From Burkholderiaceae bacterium (GTDB lineage: Bacteria > Pseudomonadota > Gammaproteobacteria > Burkholderiales > Burkholderiaceae): a stretch of DNA of 26,254 bases. Below the pieces are notes generated by a model. It was not told the origin of the DNA. It searched no databases and saw only the letters and a list, made by a program, of their open reading frames with translations. The translations under genes were made by a program, and so were the position numbers. This document shows positions 7,170 to 15,374 of this stretch, one piece after another (positions within the stretch are counted from its first letter, which is position 1; every line of letters begins with the position of its first letter). The stretch spans positions 1-26,254 of the forward strand of contig JAKONS010000235.1 of the NCBI GenBank assembly GCA_022701845.1, read 5' to 3'.

Positions 7170-7866
7170 GATCCGCGACCTGACGGTCGGCTACGGCGAT
7201 GTGTCGGTGCTGCGCGGCCTGAGCCTCAAGGTCGAGCCCGGCCAGATGGTGGCGCTGATCGGGGCCAACGGTGCCGGCAAGACCACGCTGCTGCGCACCG
7301 TCTCGGGCCTGCTGCGGCCGACCCGGGGCTCGATATCGCTGGAAGGCATCGAGATCTGCGGCAGCCCCGCCTACCAGGTGGTCGAGAAGGGCTTCGTGCA
7401 GTCGCCCGAGGGCAAGCAGCTGTTCTCCGGCATGTCGATCCGCGAGAACCTGCTGGTCGGCGCGCACAACAAACGCGCCCGCGCGGTGCGCGACCAGACC
7501 CTGGCCGAGGTGTTCGCGCTGTTCCCGATCCTGGAGGAGCGCCAGAAGCTGCCCGCCTCGACCCTGTCCGGCGGCCAGCAGCAAATGGTGGCCGTGGGTC
7601 GGGCGCTGATGGCCAAGCCGCGGGTGCTGGCGCTCGACGAGCCATCGCTGGGTCTGGCGCCGATCATGGTCGATCGGCTGTTCGACTCGATCCGCCGCAT
7701 CCGCGACCTGGGGGTGACCGTGCTGGTCATCGAACAGAACGTCTTCAAGGTCCTGCAGATGGCCGACCACGGCTATGTGCTCGAAAACGGCAGCGTCTCG
7801 CTGCAGGGGAGCGGAGCCACGCTGCTGGCCGACGCCCACCTGCGATCCACCTACCTCGGCATGTAA
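7150..7866 (+). CDS. ABC transporter ATPase, LivF type
   Basis: A 238-residue nucleotide-binding subunit that pairs with the LivG-type ATPase. Walker A is GANGAGKTT at 38-46 and the Q-loop is Gln84. The signature is a canonical LSGGQQQ at 139-145, and Walker B ends in ALDEP at 161-165. The switch histidine is Gln in VIEQN, as is normal for LivF. GGAG (7140-7143), inside the end of the previous gene, serves the ATG at 7150. With this gene the five-part importer is complete. It is followed after 15 bases by the ThDP enzyme genes, so import and catabolism share one transcript. Confidence 0.93.
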   Translation: MSKPALEIRDLTVGYGDVSVLRGLSLKVEPGQMVALIGANGAGKTTLLRTVSGLLRPTRGSISLEGIEICGSPAYQVVEKGFVQSPEGKQLFSGMSIRENLLVGAHNKRARAVRDQTLAEVFALFPILEERQKLPASTLSGGQQQMVAVGRALMAKPRVLALDEPSLGLAPIMVDRLFDSIRRIRDLGVTVLVIEQNVFKVLQMADHGYVLENGSVSLQGSGATLLADAHLRSTYLGM

Positions 7867-7881
7867 GGAGTTCTTCGCACC

Positions 7882-8733
7882 ATGAATGCAGTGTTCACAC
7901 CCGAACCGGCCGCGAGCGTCGCCGGCCTGCGCGCGACCGCGCTGCGATTGCGCCGCCACATGGTCGTGCAGGCCCGCGGCAAGGGCCAGGGCTACCTCGG
8001 CCAGGGCCTGGGCATCGCCGACTTCATGGCGGTGCTGTACTTCCATGAGTTCGAGGCGGCCGACCTGGATTTCAGCCGGCCCGATCGCCGGCGCTTCTAC
8101 CTCTCCACCGGCCACAACTCGATCGCGCTGTGGGCCGTGTTCGCCGAGCACGGGATCATCACCGAGGCCGACCTGCTGACCTATGGCGCCGACGGCAGCC
8201 CGCTGGAGATGAGCACCATGGAAGGCCGGCTGCCGGGTATCGAGATGACCGGCGGATCGCTCGGCCACGGCCTGGGCATCGCGGCCGGCGCGGCCATGGG
8301 CTACAAGCTCGACGGCCACCGCTCGAGCATCCATGTCGAGATCAGCGACGGCGAATTGCAGGAGGGCTCGACCTGGGAGGGCGCCAGCGTGGCGGCCGCG
8401 TTCCGGCTCGACAACCTGGTCTGCTGGATCGACTGCAACGGCATCCAGGCCGATGGCCCCATCGTCGTGCCGATCGAGCCGGTCGCCGGCCGCTTCGCGG
8501 CCTGGGGTTTCGACACCCGCGAGATCGACGGCAACGACATCGAAGCCCTGGTGGCCGCCTGTGCCTGGGCCCGCGATGGGCAGGGCAACGGCAAGCCCAA
8601 GGCGATCGTGCTGCGCACCCGGCCGGGCCGGGGCATCCAACGTATCGAGGCACGCGACCGTGCCCACTTCGTGCGCATCGACGCCGAGGAATGGGACGAC
8701 GTGGCCCGCGAACTGGAGTCCGAAAATGCGTGA
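7882..8733 (+). CDS. Transketolase-like enzyme, N-terminal (ThDP pyrophosphate) subunit
   Basis: A 283-residue protein that matches the N-terminal third of transketolase. It contains STGHNSIALWA at 75-85 (transketolase GHxSPxLYA region), TGGSLGHGLG at 123-132, and the ThDP/Mg motif SDGELQEG at 155-162 with Asn186 closing it. The usual first Gly of GDG is Ser155. With the following gene it would form a two-subunit enzyme that moves or cleaves two-carbon ketol units. Known split relatives include apulose-4-phosphate transketolase and sulfosugar transketolases. AAGGAG (7865-7870) precedes the ATG by 11 bases. The stop overlaps the partner gene by eight bases. Confidence 0.87.
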   Translation: MNAVFTPEPAASVAGLRATALRLRRHMVVQARGKGQGYLGQGLGIADFMAVLYFHEFEAADLDFSRPDRRRFYLSTGHNSIALWAVFAEHGIITEADLLTYGADGSPLEMSTMEGRLPGIEMTGGSLGHGLGIAAGAAMGYKLDGHRSSIHVEISDGELQEGSTWEGASVAAAFRLDNLVCWIDCNGIQADGPIVVPIEPVAGRFAAWGFDTREIDGNDIEALVAACAWARDGQGNGKPKAIVLRTRPGRGIQRIEARDRAHFVRIDAEEWDDVARELESENA

Positions 8734-9724
8734 AGCCGTGCAGAAATCGCAGACCCTCGCCATGAGCGAGTCCGAGGCCATCGTCGGCCGCCCGTCGGTG
8801 CGGGCGCCGTTCTCGCTGGGCATGATGAAGGCCGCCGAGGCGCACGACGAACTGGTGCTCATGACCGCAGACCTCGGCAAGTACACCGACACGGCCGACT
8901 TCCAGGCCCGCTACCGGCCTCGTTTCTTCAACGTCGGCATGGCCGAGCAGGGGCTGGTCGCGGCGGCGGCCGGCCTGTCGAAGGTCGGCAAGGTGCCCTA
9001 CTGCACCACCTACGGCACCTTCGCCACGCGGCGCGCCTACGACTTCCTGGCCATCGCCTGCGCGCACAGCAACGAGCGGGTGAAGATGTTCGCCGGCAAC
9101 CCGGGCCTGACCACCGGCTACGGCGGCACGCACCAGGCCAACGAGGACCTGGGCCTGATGCGTTGCATCCCCAACATGACGGTGATCGACCCCTGCGACG
9201 CCACCGAGATGCAGCAGATCGCCGAGCAGGCCGTGGGCTGGGACGGCACGCTGTACTGCCGCCTGCTGCGCGCCAACGTGGCACAGGTCTTCGACCCGAC
9301 CACGCACCGCTTCCAGGTCGGCAAGGGCCATGTCGTCGGCGACAGCGGGGCCGATGTCGACATCGGCTTCGTGTCGACCGGCTTCATGACCGAACGCGCC
9401 ATCGACGCCGCCGAACACTTTCGCCAGCGCGGTGTGTCGGCCTCGGTGTTCCACAGCGCCACCATCAAGCCCTTTGACGTCGAGGGCCTGCTGGCCTTCG
9501 CACAGTCGGCCCGGCGGCTGGTGGTGGTCGAGAACCATGTCGCCATCGGCGGCCTGGCCACGCTGGTGATCGACGCGCTGCAGGAGGCGGGCCTGGCGCG
9601 CAAGCTGCTGAAGATCGCCATCCCCGATCAGTTCATCGAGTGCGGTTCCATCCCCTACCTGCAGGACCGCTACGGCCTCACCACGCCGCGCATCTGCGAA
9701 CGGGTGTCCACATGGATCCAGTGA
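8726..9724 (+). CDS. Transketolase-like enzyme, C-terminal (pyrimidine) subunit
   Basis: A 332-residue protein made of the transketolase pyrimidine-binding domain (about 23-190) and C-terminal domain (about 200-325). The catalytic glutamate that activates ThDP is Glu74 in FFNVGMAEQG. GGTHQANED at 133-141 matches the transketolase THxxxED motif. GGAG (8715-8718) supports the ATG at 8726, which overlaps the partner gene; a downstream ATG at 8762 is an alternative. No sugar-phosphate kinase or isomerase is nearby, so an ordinary pentose-phosphate role is unlikely. The donor and acceptor are unknown. Confidence 0.87.
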   Translation: MREAVQKSQTLAMSESEAIVGRPSVRAPFSLGMMKAAEAHDELVLMTADLGKYTDTADFQARYRPRFFNVGMAEQGLVAAAAGLSKVGKVPYCTTYGTFATRRAYDFLAIACAHSNERVKMFAGNPGLTTGYGGTHQANEDLGLMRCIPNMTVIDPCDATEMQQIAEQAVGWDGTLYCRLLRANVAQVFDPTTHRFQVGKGHVVGDSGADVDIGFVSTGFMTERAIDAAEHFRQRGVSASVFHSATIKPFDVEGLLAFAQSARRLVVVENHVAIGGLATLVIDALQEAGLARKLLKIAIPDQFIECGSIPYLQDRYGLTTPRICERVSTWIQ

Positions 9725-10827
9725 GCCCGCCCGACCCGCACGCGATCCGCGTCTTCGGCTCGGTGCACCGCTACCACCAGGGCCCGGGCGCCGTCGCCCT
9801 GGCCGGCGAGGTGGCGGCCAGCCTGGGCAGCCAGCCGCTGCTGGTGGCCGACGCCATCGTGCACGGCCTGCTGTTCGACACCGCCGCGGCCGGCTGCAAG
9901 CAGCACGGGCTGGACCTGCGCTGGGTGGAGGTCAAGGGCGACGTCACCCGCGCCGCGGTGCAGGCCCTGGTGGCCCAGGCGCGCGAGGGTGGCCGGGTGC
10001 CCGACGTGGTGCTGGCCGCCGGCGGCGGCAAGGGCGTGGACACCGGCAAGGCGGTGGCGCGCGAGCTGGGCGCGCGCCTGCTGGTGCTGCCGACTTCGGC
10101 CAGCAACGACGGGCCGTGCAGCAAGGCCTTCGTCTACTACGACGACCAGCATCGGCTGGAGTCGGTCGAGTTCATTGCGCGCAATCCCGATGCGGTGCTG
10201 GTCGACACCCGGCTGCTGGCGAAGGCGCCGCGGGCGCTGCTGGTGTCGGGCATCGGCGATGCGCTGTGCAAGCTTTACGAGGGCGACCAGGCGCGCGCCG
10301 CCAACGGCCTGAACCTGTTTGGCGGCAGCGCCACCATCGCCTCGCGGCAGATCTCCATCGCCTGCGACCGCACCATCCGCGACGACGCGGTCGAGGGCCT
10401 GCGCGCGCTCGACACCGGCGAGCCGACACCCGCCTTCGAGCGCCTGACCGAGGCGCTGGTGCTGCTGAGCGGGCTGGCCTTCGAGAACAGCGGCCTGTCG
10501 ATCGCGCACTCCATGACCCGCGGCCTGCCGCTGGCCGCCGGCAGCGAAAGCACGCTGCACGGCCTGCACGTGGCCTACGGGCTGCTGGTGCAGTTCGTCC
10601 TGGAGGGGCGCTCGCGCGGCTTCATGGACGACCAGATGGACTTCCACCGCGCCGTCGGCCTGCCGGTGAACCTGGCCGGGCTCGGCGTGCACGACAGCGG
10701 CGCCGAGACCATCCGCCGCGTGGCGCAGGGGACCATGGCCTCGCCGCACCTGGTGCATTTCCAGCGGCCCCTTGAGGCAGCCGATTTCGAAACCGCCATG
10801 CACCGCCTCGAAGCGCTGGCGGCCTGA
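9712..10827 (+). CDS. Glycerol-dehydrogenase-like metal-dependent alcohol dehydrogenase
   Basis: A 371-residue member of the GldA branch of iron-type alcohol dehydrogenases. The NAD-binding loop is GGGKGVDTGKA at 104-114, and PTSASNDGPCS at 127-137 matches the GldA substrate loop. Metal ligands are Asp183, His266 and His283, with spacing of 83 and 17 as in glycerol dehydrogenases. The family interconverts vicinal diols and hydroxyketones such as glycerol and dihydroxyacetone. The ATG at 9712 overlaps the ThDP gene by 13 bases; an in-frame ATG at 9640 lies too far inside the previous gene. The tight link with the ThDP pair suggests consecutive steps (inference). Confidence 0.88.
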   Translation: MDPVSPPDPHAIRVFGSVHRYHQGPGAVALAGEVAASLGSQPLLVADAIVHGLLFDTAAAGCKQHGLDLRWVEVKGDVTRAAVQALVAQAREGGRVPDVVLAAGGGKGVDTGKAVARELGARLLVLPTSASNDGPCSKAFVYYDDQHRLESVEFIARNPDAVLVDTRLLAKAPRALLVSGIGDALCKLYEGDQARAANGLNLFGGSATIASRQISIACDRTIRDDAVEGLRALDTGEPTPAFERLTEALVLLSGLAFENSGLSIAHSMTRGLPLAAGSESTLHGLHVAYGLLVQFVLEGRSRGFMDDQMDFHRAVGLPVNLAGLGVHDSGAETIRRVAQGTMASPHLVHFQRPLEAADFETAMHRLEALAA

Positions 10828-10855
10828 GCGATCCACCCCAAAAAAACATCACTAC

Positions 10856-11575
10856 ATGAACGCATCTGCAAGCTCCGAAAAACCGGTCGCCGTCATCACC
10901 GGCGGCGGCACCGGGCTGGGCCTGGCGACGGGCCTGGAACTGGTCGCCCGGGGATACCGTGTGGTGGCCCTGGGGCTGGACACCGAGCCTGAGCTGGAAA
11001 ACAGCGGCATCGCGTTCCACCAGCTCGACATCACCGACGAGGCGGCGGTGCGCCAGGCCACGACCGGCCTGGACCGGGTGCAGGTGCTGGTGAATGCGGC
11101 CGGCATCATCCAGCACGGCGGCGCCGAGTTCACCCTCGACGGCTTCCGCAAGGTGATCGACGTGAACCTCAACGGCACGCAGCTGGCCTGCCTGCTGCTG
11201 CGGCCCGCGCTGGCGGCGGCCAGGGGCAACATCGTCAATTTCGCCTCGATGTGGAGCCAGTTCGGCTCGGCCCGCAACCCGGGCTACAGCGCCAGCAAGG
11301 GCGCGGTGGTGTCGCTCACCCGCTCGCTGGCGGTGGCCTTCGCGCCCGAGGGCATTCGGGTGAATGCGGTGGCGCCGGGCTGGATCGACACCCGCATGTC
11401 GGTGGCGGCCTTCAGCGACCCGGAACGCAGCGCCGCCATCAAGAAGCGCCTGCCCGCCGGCCACTGGGGCGAGCCGGTGGACATCGCCAAGGCGGCGGCC
11501 TTCCTGGCTTCGGCCGACGCCCGCTACATCACCGGCGTCGTGCTGCCGGTCGACGGCGGCTACAGCATCGCCTGA
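10856..11575 (+). CDS. Short-chain dehydrogenase/reductase 1
   Basis: A 239-residue classical SDR. The coenzyme motif is TGGGTGLG at 15-22, the structural motif NAAG is at 80-83, and the catalytic set is Ser131, Tyr144 and Lys148 (YSASK). The C-terminus has LPVDGGYS. It should oxidise or reduce a hydroxyl/keto group with NAD(P)H, possibly a 3-hydroxyacyl-CoA step. The start lacks a clear Shine-Dalgarno: CCCCAAAAAAACATCACTAC precedes the ATG, so initiation may be weak or rely on the A-rich stretch. An upstream in-frame ATG at 10772 lies within the previous gene and adds residues unlike an SDR. Confidence 0.87.
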   Translation: MNASASSEKPVAVITGGGTGLGLATGLELVARGYRVVALGLDTEPELENSGIAFHQLDITDEAAVRQATTGLDRVQVLVNAAGIIQHGGAEFTLDGFRKVIDVNLNGTQLACLLLRPALAAARGNIVNFASMWSQFGSARNPGYSASKGAVVSLTRSLAVAFAPEGIRVNAVAPGWIDTRMSVAAFSDPERSAAIKKRLPAGHWGEPVDIAKAAAFLASADARYITGVVLPVDGGYSIA

Positions 11576-11591
11576 AGAAGGAGACGCCACG

Positions 11592-13193
11592 GTGCACGAC
11601 ACGAGCGATCCCGGCATGGCGCTGGCCAACGAACTGCACGGCCTGACCGTGCCCGCGCTGCTGCGCCGGCGGGCGGCGCGATACCCGTTCCAGCTCGCCC
11701 TGTCGGCCCACAGCCACCGCGGCCACCGGGACCGACTGAGCTATGCGCAGCTGGTGATCCGCATGGAGTCGGTGGCGCGCGGGCTGCACCTGCGCGGCCT
11801 GCGGCAGGGTGAGCGCGTGGCGCTGTTCCTGTCGAACGCCGCGGTGCGCGAGGCGGTGCTGACGGCGCTGGGCTGCTGGCGGCTGGGCGCCATCGTCGCG
11901 CCGATGAACACCCGCGCCTCGGACGACGAGCTGCGCCACGCGCTGGCACTGGTCGAGCCCGCGCTGATCGTCGCCACGGCCGATGCCGCCGAGCGCCTGC
12001 GCGGCCTGTATCCGCAGGCCGGCCTGCTGCTGCTGGAAGGCGACCCGAACGATCCGGCGGTGTGGCCGGAACCCGAAGCGGTCTTCCACGACCTCGACCT
12101 GCCCGAGGTGGCCCGCGCCGACGATCCGAGCGTGCTGCTGTTCACCTCCGGCACCACGGCGCGCGCCAAGGCGGTGACGCATACGCATCGCAGCCAGCTG
12201 TTCAGCGGCTATGCGGTGGGCGGTGCCATCGGCCTGACCGCGCAGGACACCTACCAGGGCGCCTGGCCGATCTTCACCAGCTCGGTGCTCAACATGGCCT
12301 GCATGTCCTGCTGGGTGCACGGCGCGGGCGTGGTGCTGGAGCAGTCGCCGCTGGACAACGCCGGCCGGCTGCGGCTCATCGAGAGCGAGGGCACCACGGT
12401 CTACCACGGGGTGACCTCGCCGCTGCATTTCATGATCGACGAATACCCGCGCGGCCGCTACGACCTGTCGCGCGTGCGGCGCCTGGGCTACGGCGGCGCA
12501 GCCATGCCGGCCGAGGTGATCGCCAAGTTCGCCGCGCGCCTGCCGCAGGTCGACCAGGTGCATATCTGGGGCATGACCGAAACCGGCCCGGCCGGCACGG
12601 TGCTGCCGCCGTGGTTCCTGCCGCGCAAGGCCGGCTGCATCGGCGGGCCGATGCGCGGCTGCGCGGTGCGGCTGGTCGACGAGCACGGCCAGGCGGTGCC
12701 GCAGGGCGAGACCGGCGAGATCGTGTTCGCAGGCCCCTCCGCCGCATCGGGCTACTGGCGCAACCCCGAGGCGACGGCCGCGGCCTTCGTCGACGGCTGG
12801 GTGCACACCGGCGACATCGGCCGCTTCGACGACGAGGGCCACCTGCACTTCGTGGACCGCAAGAAGGACATCATCAACCGCGGCGGTCTGAAGATCGCCT
12901 CGGCCGCGGTCGAAGAGGCGCTCTACCGATTCCCCGGCGTGGCCGAGGCGGCGGTGGTGGCCGTGCCGCACGCCGGCCTGGGCGAGGACATCGCCGCCTG
13001 CGTGGTCGCCGCGCCCGGCAGCATGCTCGATGTGGATGCCTTGCGCCGCCACTGCGTCGCGACCCTGGCCGACTACCAGGTGCCGCGCCACTGGCATGTG
13101 CTCGATGCGCTGCCGAAGAACCCCATGGGCAAGATCCTGAAGCGCGAGCTGCGCGACCGGCTGCTCGACTCGACCACGAAGGAAGCCGCATGA
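11592..13193 (+). CDS. AMP-forming acyl-CoA synthetase
   Basis: A 533-residue ANL-superfamily ligase that activates a carboxylic acid to its CoA thioester with ATP. The phosphate loop is FTSGTTARAK at 184-193, with Ala in place of the usual Gly after TSGTT. Further motifs are GYGGAAMP at 299-306, WGMTETG at 326-332, HTGD at 405-408 with the ribose-binding Asp408, and DRKKDIINRGG at 422-432. The catalytic lysine of the adenylation step is Lys514 in PMGKILK. The GTG start is chosen because AAGGAG (11578-11583) lies eight bases before it; the next ATG is at 11616. The substrate is unknown. It overlaps the next gene by four bases. Confidence 0.9.
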   Translation: MHDTSDPGMALANELHGLTVPALLRRRAARYPFQLALSAHSHRGHRDRLSYAQLVIRMESVARGLHLRGLRQGERVALFLSNAAVREAVLTALGCWRLGAIVAPMNTRASDDELRHALALVEPALIVATADAAERLRGLYPQAGLLLLEGDPNDPAVWPEPEAVFHDLDLPEVARADDPSVLLFTSGTTARAKAVTHTHRSQLFSGYAVGGAIGLTAQDTYQGAWPIFTSSVLNMACMSCWVHGAGVVLEQSPLDNAGRLRLIESEGTTVYHGVTSPLHFMIDEYPRGRYDLSRVRRLGYGGAAMPAEVIAKFAARLPQVDQVHIWGMTETGPAGTVLPPWFLPRKAGCIGGPMRGCAVRLVDEHGQAVPQGETGEIVFAGPSAASGYWRNPEATAAAFVDGWVHTGDIGRFDDEGHLHFVDRKKDIINRGGLKIASAAVEEALYRFPGVAEAAVVAVPHAGLGEDIAACVVAAPGSMLDVDALRRHCVATLADYQVPRHWHVLDALPKNPMGKILKRELRDRLLDSTTKEAA

Positions 13194-14182
13194 CCGCAGC
13201 CCATGCCGTGCGCATCCACGCCTACGGAGACACCGGCCGGATGCGCCACGAGGCCGTCGACGTACCGCCGCCCGCGCCCGGCGAGGTGCAGATCCGCCAG
13301 CACGCCGTCGGCGTCAACTACCTCGATACCTACCATCGCCGCGGCGTGTTCCCGCTGCCTGCGCTGCCCGGCGCACTGGGCGTGGAAGGGGCCGGCGAGA
13401 TCGCCGCGGTGGGAGAGGGCGTGCGCCGCTTCGCCGTCGGCGACCGCGTGGCCTACGCCTGCCCGCCGGTCGGCAGCTACGCCAGCCTGCGCAACCTGCC
13501 GGCGCGGCTGGTGCTGCGCCTGCCGGATGCCGTCTCCTGCGAACAGGCCGCCGCCGCCACACTGCAGGGCCTGACCGCCCACATGCTGCTGCACCGGGTG
13601 ACCCGGCCGCAGCCGGGCGACGTGGTGCTGGTGCACGCCGCAGCCGGCGGCCTGGGCTCGCTGCTGGCGCCCTGGGCACGTCGGCTGGGCTGCCGTGTCA
13701 TCGGCACCGTGGGCTCGCCCGACAAGGCCGGGATCGCTTTGCAGCGCGGCTGCCACGAGGTGATCCTCTACAACGAGGAACCGTTCGGCGAGGGCGTGAA
13801 ACGGCTGACCGGGGGCGCGGGCGTGGACATCGTCTTCGAGGGGCTGGGCGGCCAGGTCTTCCATGATTCGCTGGCGGTGCTCAAGCCCTTCGGCCACCTG
13901 GTGAACCTGGGCCAGGTGGCCGAGGGCCTGCCGGAAGTAAAGCTGTCGGCCCTCGGTCCGGCGCGTTCGCTCACCGTCTCGGTGCCGGGCGTGTTCGCCT
14001 ATGTCAACACCCATCCCGACCTGCAGTCGGCTGCCGACGTGCTCTACGGTCTGATCGCCAGCGGCGAGTTGCCGGTGCACATTGGCGGGCGCTATGCGCT
14101 GTCGCAGGCCGCCGCGGCGCACGACGCGCTGCAGTCGCGCGGCACCACCGGTTCGCTGGTCCTGATCCCGGAGCCGGCATGA
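13190..14182 (+). CDS. Zinc-free quinone-oxidoreductase-like dehydrogenase (MDR superfamily)
   Basis: A 330-residue medium-chain dehydrogenase/reductase of the quinone oxidoreductase type. The N-terminal GroES-like domain has GVNYLDTYHRRG near 41-52 (QOR signature) and lacks the zinc cysteines. The NADPH motif is AAGGLG at 151-156 within VHAAAGGLG. The family reduces quinones or the double bond of enones and enoyl compounds with NADPH. In this operon it might reduce an unsaturated CoA ester or ketone (inference). The ATG overlaps the ligase stop (ATGA), with AAGGAAG just upstream. The stop overlaps the next start in the same way. Confidence 0.88.
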   Translation: MTAAHAVRIHAYGDTGRMRHEAVDVPPPAPGEVQIRQHAVGVNYLDTYHRRGVFPLPALPGALGVEGAGEIAAVGEGVRRFAVGDRVAYACPPVGSYASLRNLPARLVLRLPDAVSCEQAAAATLQGLTAHMLLHRVTRPQPGDVVLVHAAAGGLGSLLAPWARRLGCRVIGTVGSPDKAGIALQRGCHEVILYNEEPFGEGVKRLTGGAGVDIVFEGLGGQVFHDSLAVLKPFGHLVNLGQVAEGLPEVKLSALGPARSLTVSVPGVFAYVNTHPDLQSAADVLYGLIASGELPVHIGGRYALSQAAAAHDALQSRGTTGSLVLIPEPA

Positions 14183-15360
14183 GCATCTTCGATACGCCCG
14201 AACTGCGCGCTTTCCGCGCCGAAGTCCGCGCCTTTCTGCAGGAGAACCTCGACGAGGAACTGGTCGACGCCACCCGCGGCGGCCTGCACACCGAACGCGC
14301 CGTCATCGCGCGCTGGCAGGCCACGCTGAATCGCCGCGGCTGGGGTGCGCCGCACTGGCCCGCAGCCCACGGCGGCACCGGCTGGAACGAGCTGCAGCGC
14401 TATATCTTTGAGGAGGAATCCGCCTTCGCCGACGCCCCCCTCGGCGACGTGCACGGCCTGTTCCTCGCCGGCCCGATGCTGATCGCCGAGGGCACGCCCG
14501 AACAGCAGGCGCGCTACCTGCCGAAGATCCTGGCGGGCGAGGAGTTCTGGTGCCAGGGCTTCTCGGAGCCCAACGCCGGCTCGGACCTGGCCTCGCTCAA
14601 GACCACCGCGAAGCTCGAGGGCGACGACTGGGTGATCGACGGCCAGAAGACCTGGCTGTCGCACGGCCACCACGCCGACCTGATGTTCTGCCTGGCCCGT
14701 ACCGACTTTGACGCCAAGCCGCAGGCGGGCCTGAGCCAGTTCATCCTCGACATGAAGTCGCCCGGCATCAGCCTGCAGCCCATCCTGACGATGGACGAAG
14801 GCCACAGCGTGAACGCGGTGTTCTTCGACGGCGTGCGCACGGCCCGCGCCAACGTCATCGGCCGGCTCAATTACGGCTGGACCTACGCCAAGGAGCTGCT
14901 GGCCCGGGAGCGGGTCAACAACGCCCAGGCGCCGCGCACCAAACGCGACATCCTGCTGCTCGACCGGCTGGCGCGCGAGCGCCGCGACCGCGACGGGCGC
15001 CCCCTGATCGACGACCCGCGCGTGCGGCGCCGGCTGGCTGCCATCACCGCCGACTTCATCGCCCTGGAATCGGCCGCGCTGGCGGTGCTGGCCGAGCAGA
15101 TGGCCGGCCGTGAACCCGGTCCGGCGGCCTCGACGCTGAAGATCCGCGGCTCGGAGCTGCAGCAGCGGGTGAGCGAAACCGCGATGTCGCTGCTGGGGCA
15201 GGACGGCATCGTGCTGGCGCCGGGCTACGGCGGCGGCCTGCTCGCCGGCGACGGCCGGGGCTGGGCCGAGCGCCACTTCTTTCGCCGCGTGGTGACCATC
15301 TACGCCGGCGCCAACGAGATCCAGAAAACCATCATCGCCAAGTCCATCCTGGGCATGTGA
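14179..15360 (+). CDS. Acyl-CoA dehydrogenase, pimeloyl-CoA dehydrogenase large-subunit type
   Basis: A 393-residue flavoenzyme. FSEPNAGSDLASLKT at 128-142 and DGQKTWLSHGHHAD at 154-167 are FAD/substrate motifs typical of the PimC-like subgroup, and YAGANEIQK at 375-383 is the C-terminal motif. The catalytic glutamate of medium-chain enzymes (EGT motif) is Ala376 here. Glu244 in LLARERV lines up with the base of isovaleryl-CoA dehydrogenase and may serve instead. The next gene encodes a shorter partner, so an alpha2-beta2 complex is likely. It would introduce the alpha,beta double bond into the CoA ester made by the ligase. The start overlaps the previous stop by four bases. Confidence 0.9.
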   Translation: MSIFDTPELRAFRAEVRAFLQENLDEELVDATRGGLHTERAVIARWQATLNRRGWGAPHWPAAHGGTGWNELQRYIFEEESAFADAPLGDVHGLFLAGPMLIAEGTPEQQARYLPKILAGEEFWCQGFSEPNAGSDLASLKTTAKLEGDDWVIDGQKTWLSHGHHADLMFCLARTDFDAKPQAGLSQFILDMKSPGISLQPILTMDEGHSVNAVFFDGVRTARANVIGRLNYGWTYAKELLARERVNNAQAPRTKRDILLLDRLARERRDRDGRPLIDDPRVRRRLAAITADFIALESAALAVLAEQMAGREPGPAASTLKIRGSELQQRVSETAMSLLGQDGIVLAPGYGGGLLAGDGRGWAERHFFRRVVTIYAGANEIQKTIIAKSILGM

Positions 15361-15374
15361 GAAAGCGCAAAACC

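Noticed and set aside
7060..8892. 610-codon minus-strand open frame
   Set aside because: It is antisense to the LivF and transketolase genes, shows no domain and has shadow-type composition.
11529..13097. 522-codon minus-strand open frame
   Set aside because: It is fully antisense to the acyl-CoA synthetase, whose motifs are intact.
12062..13189. Upstream extension of the quinone-oxidoreductase frame
   Set aside because: The extension lies in the acyl-CoA synthetase gene in another frame. The protein family begins at the coupled ATG at 13190.
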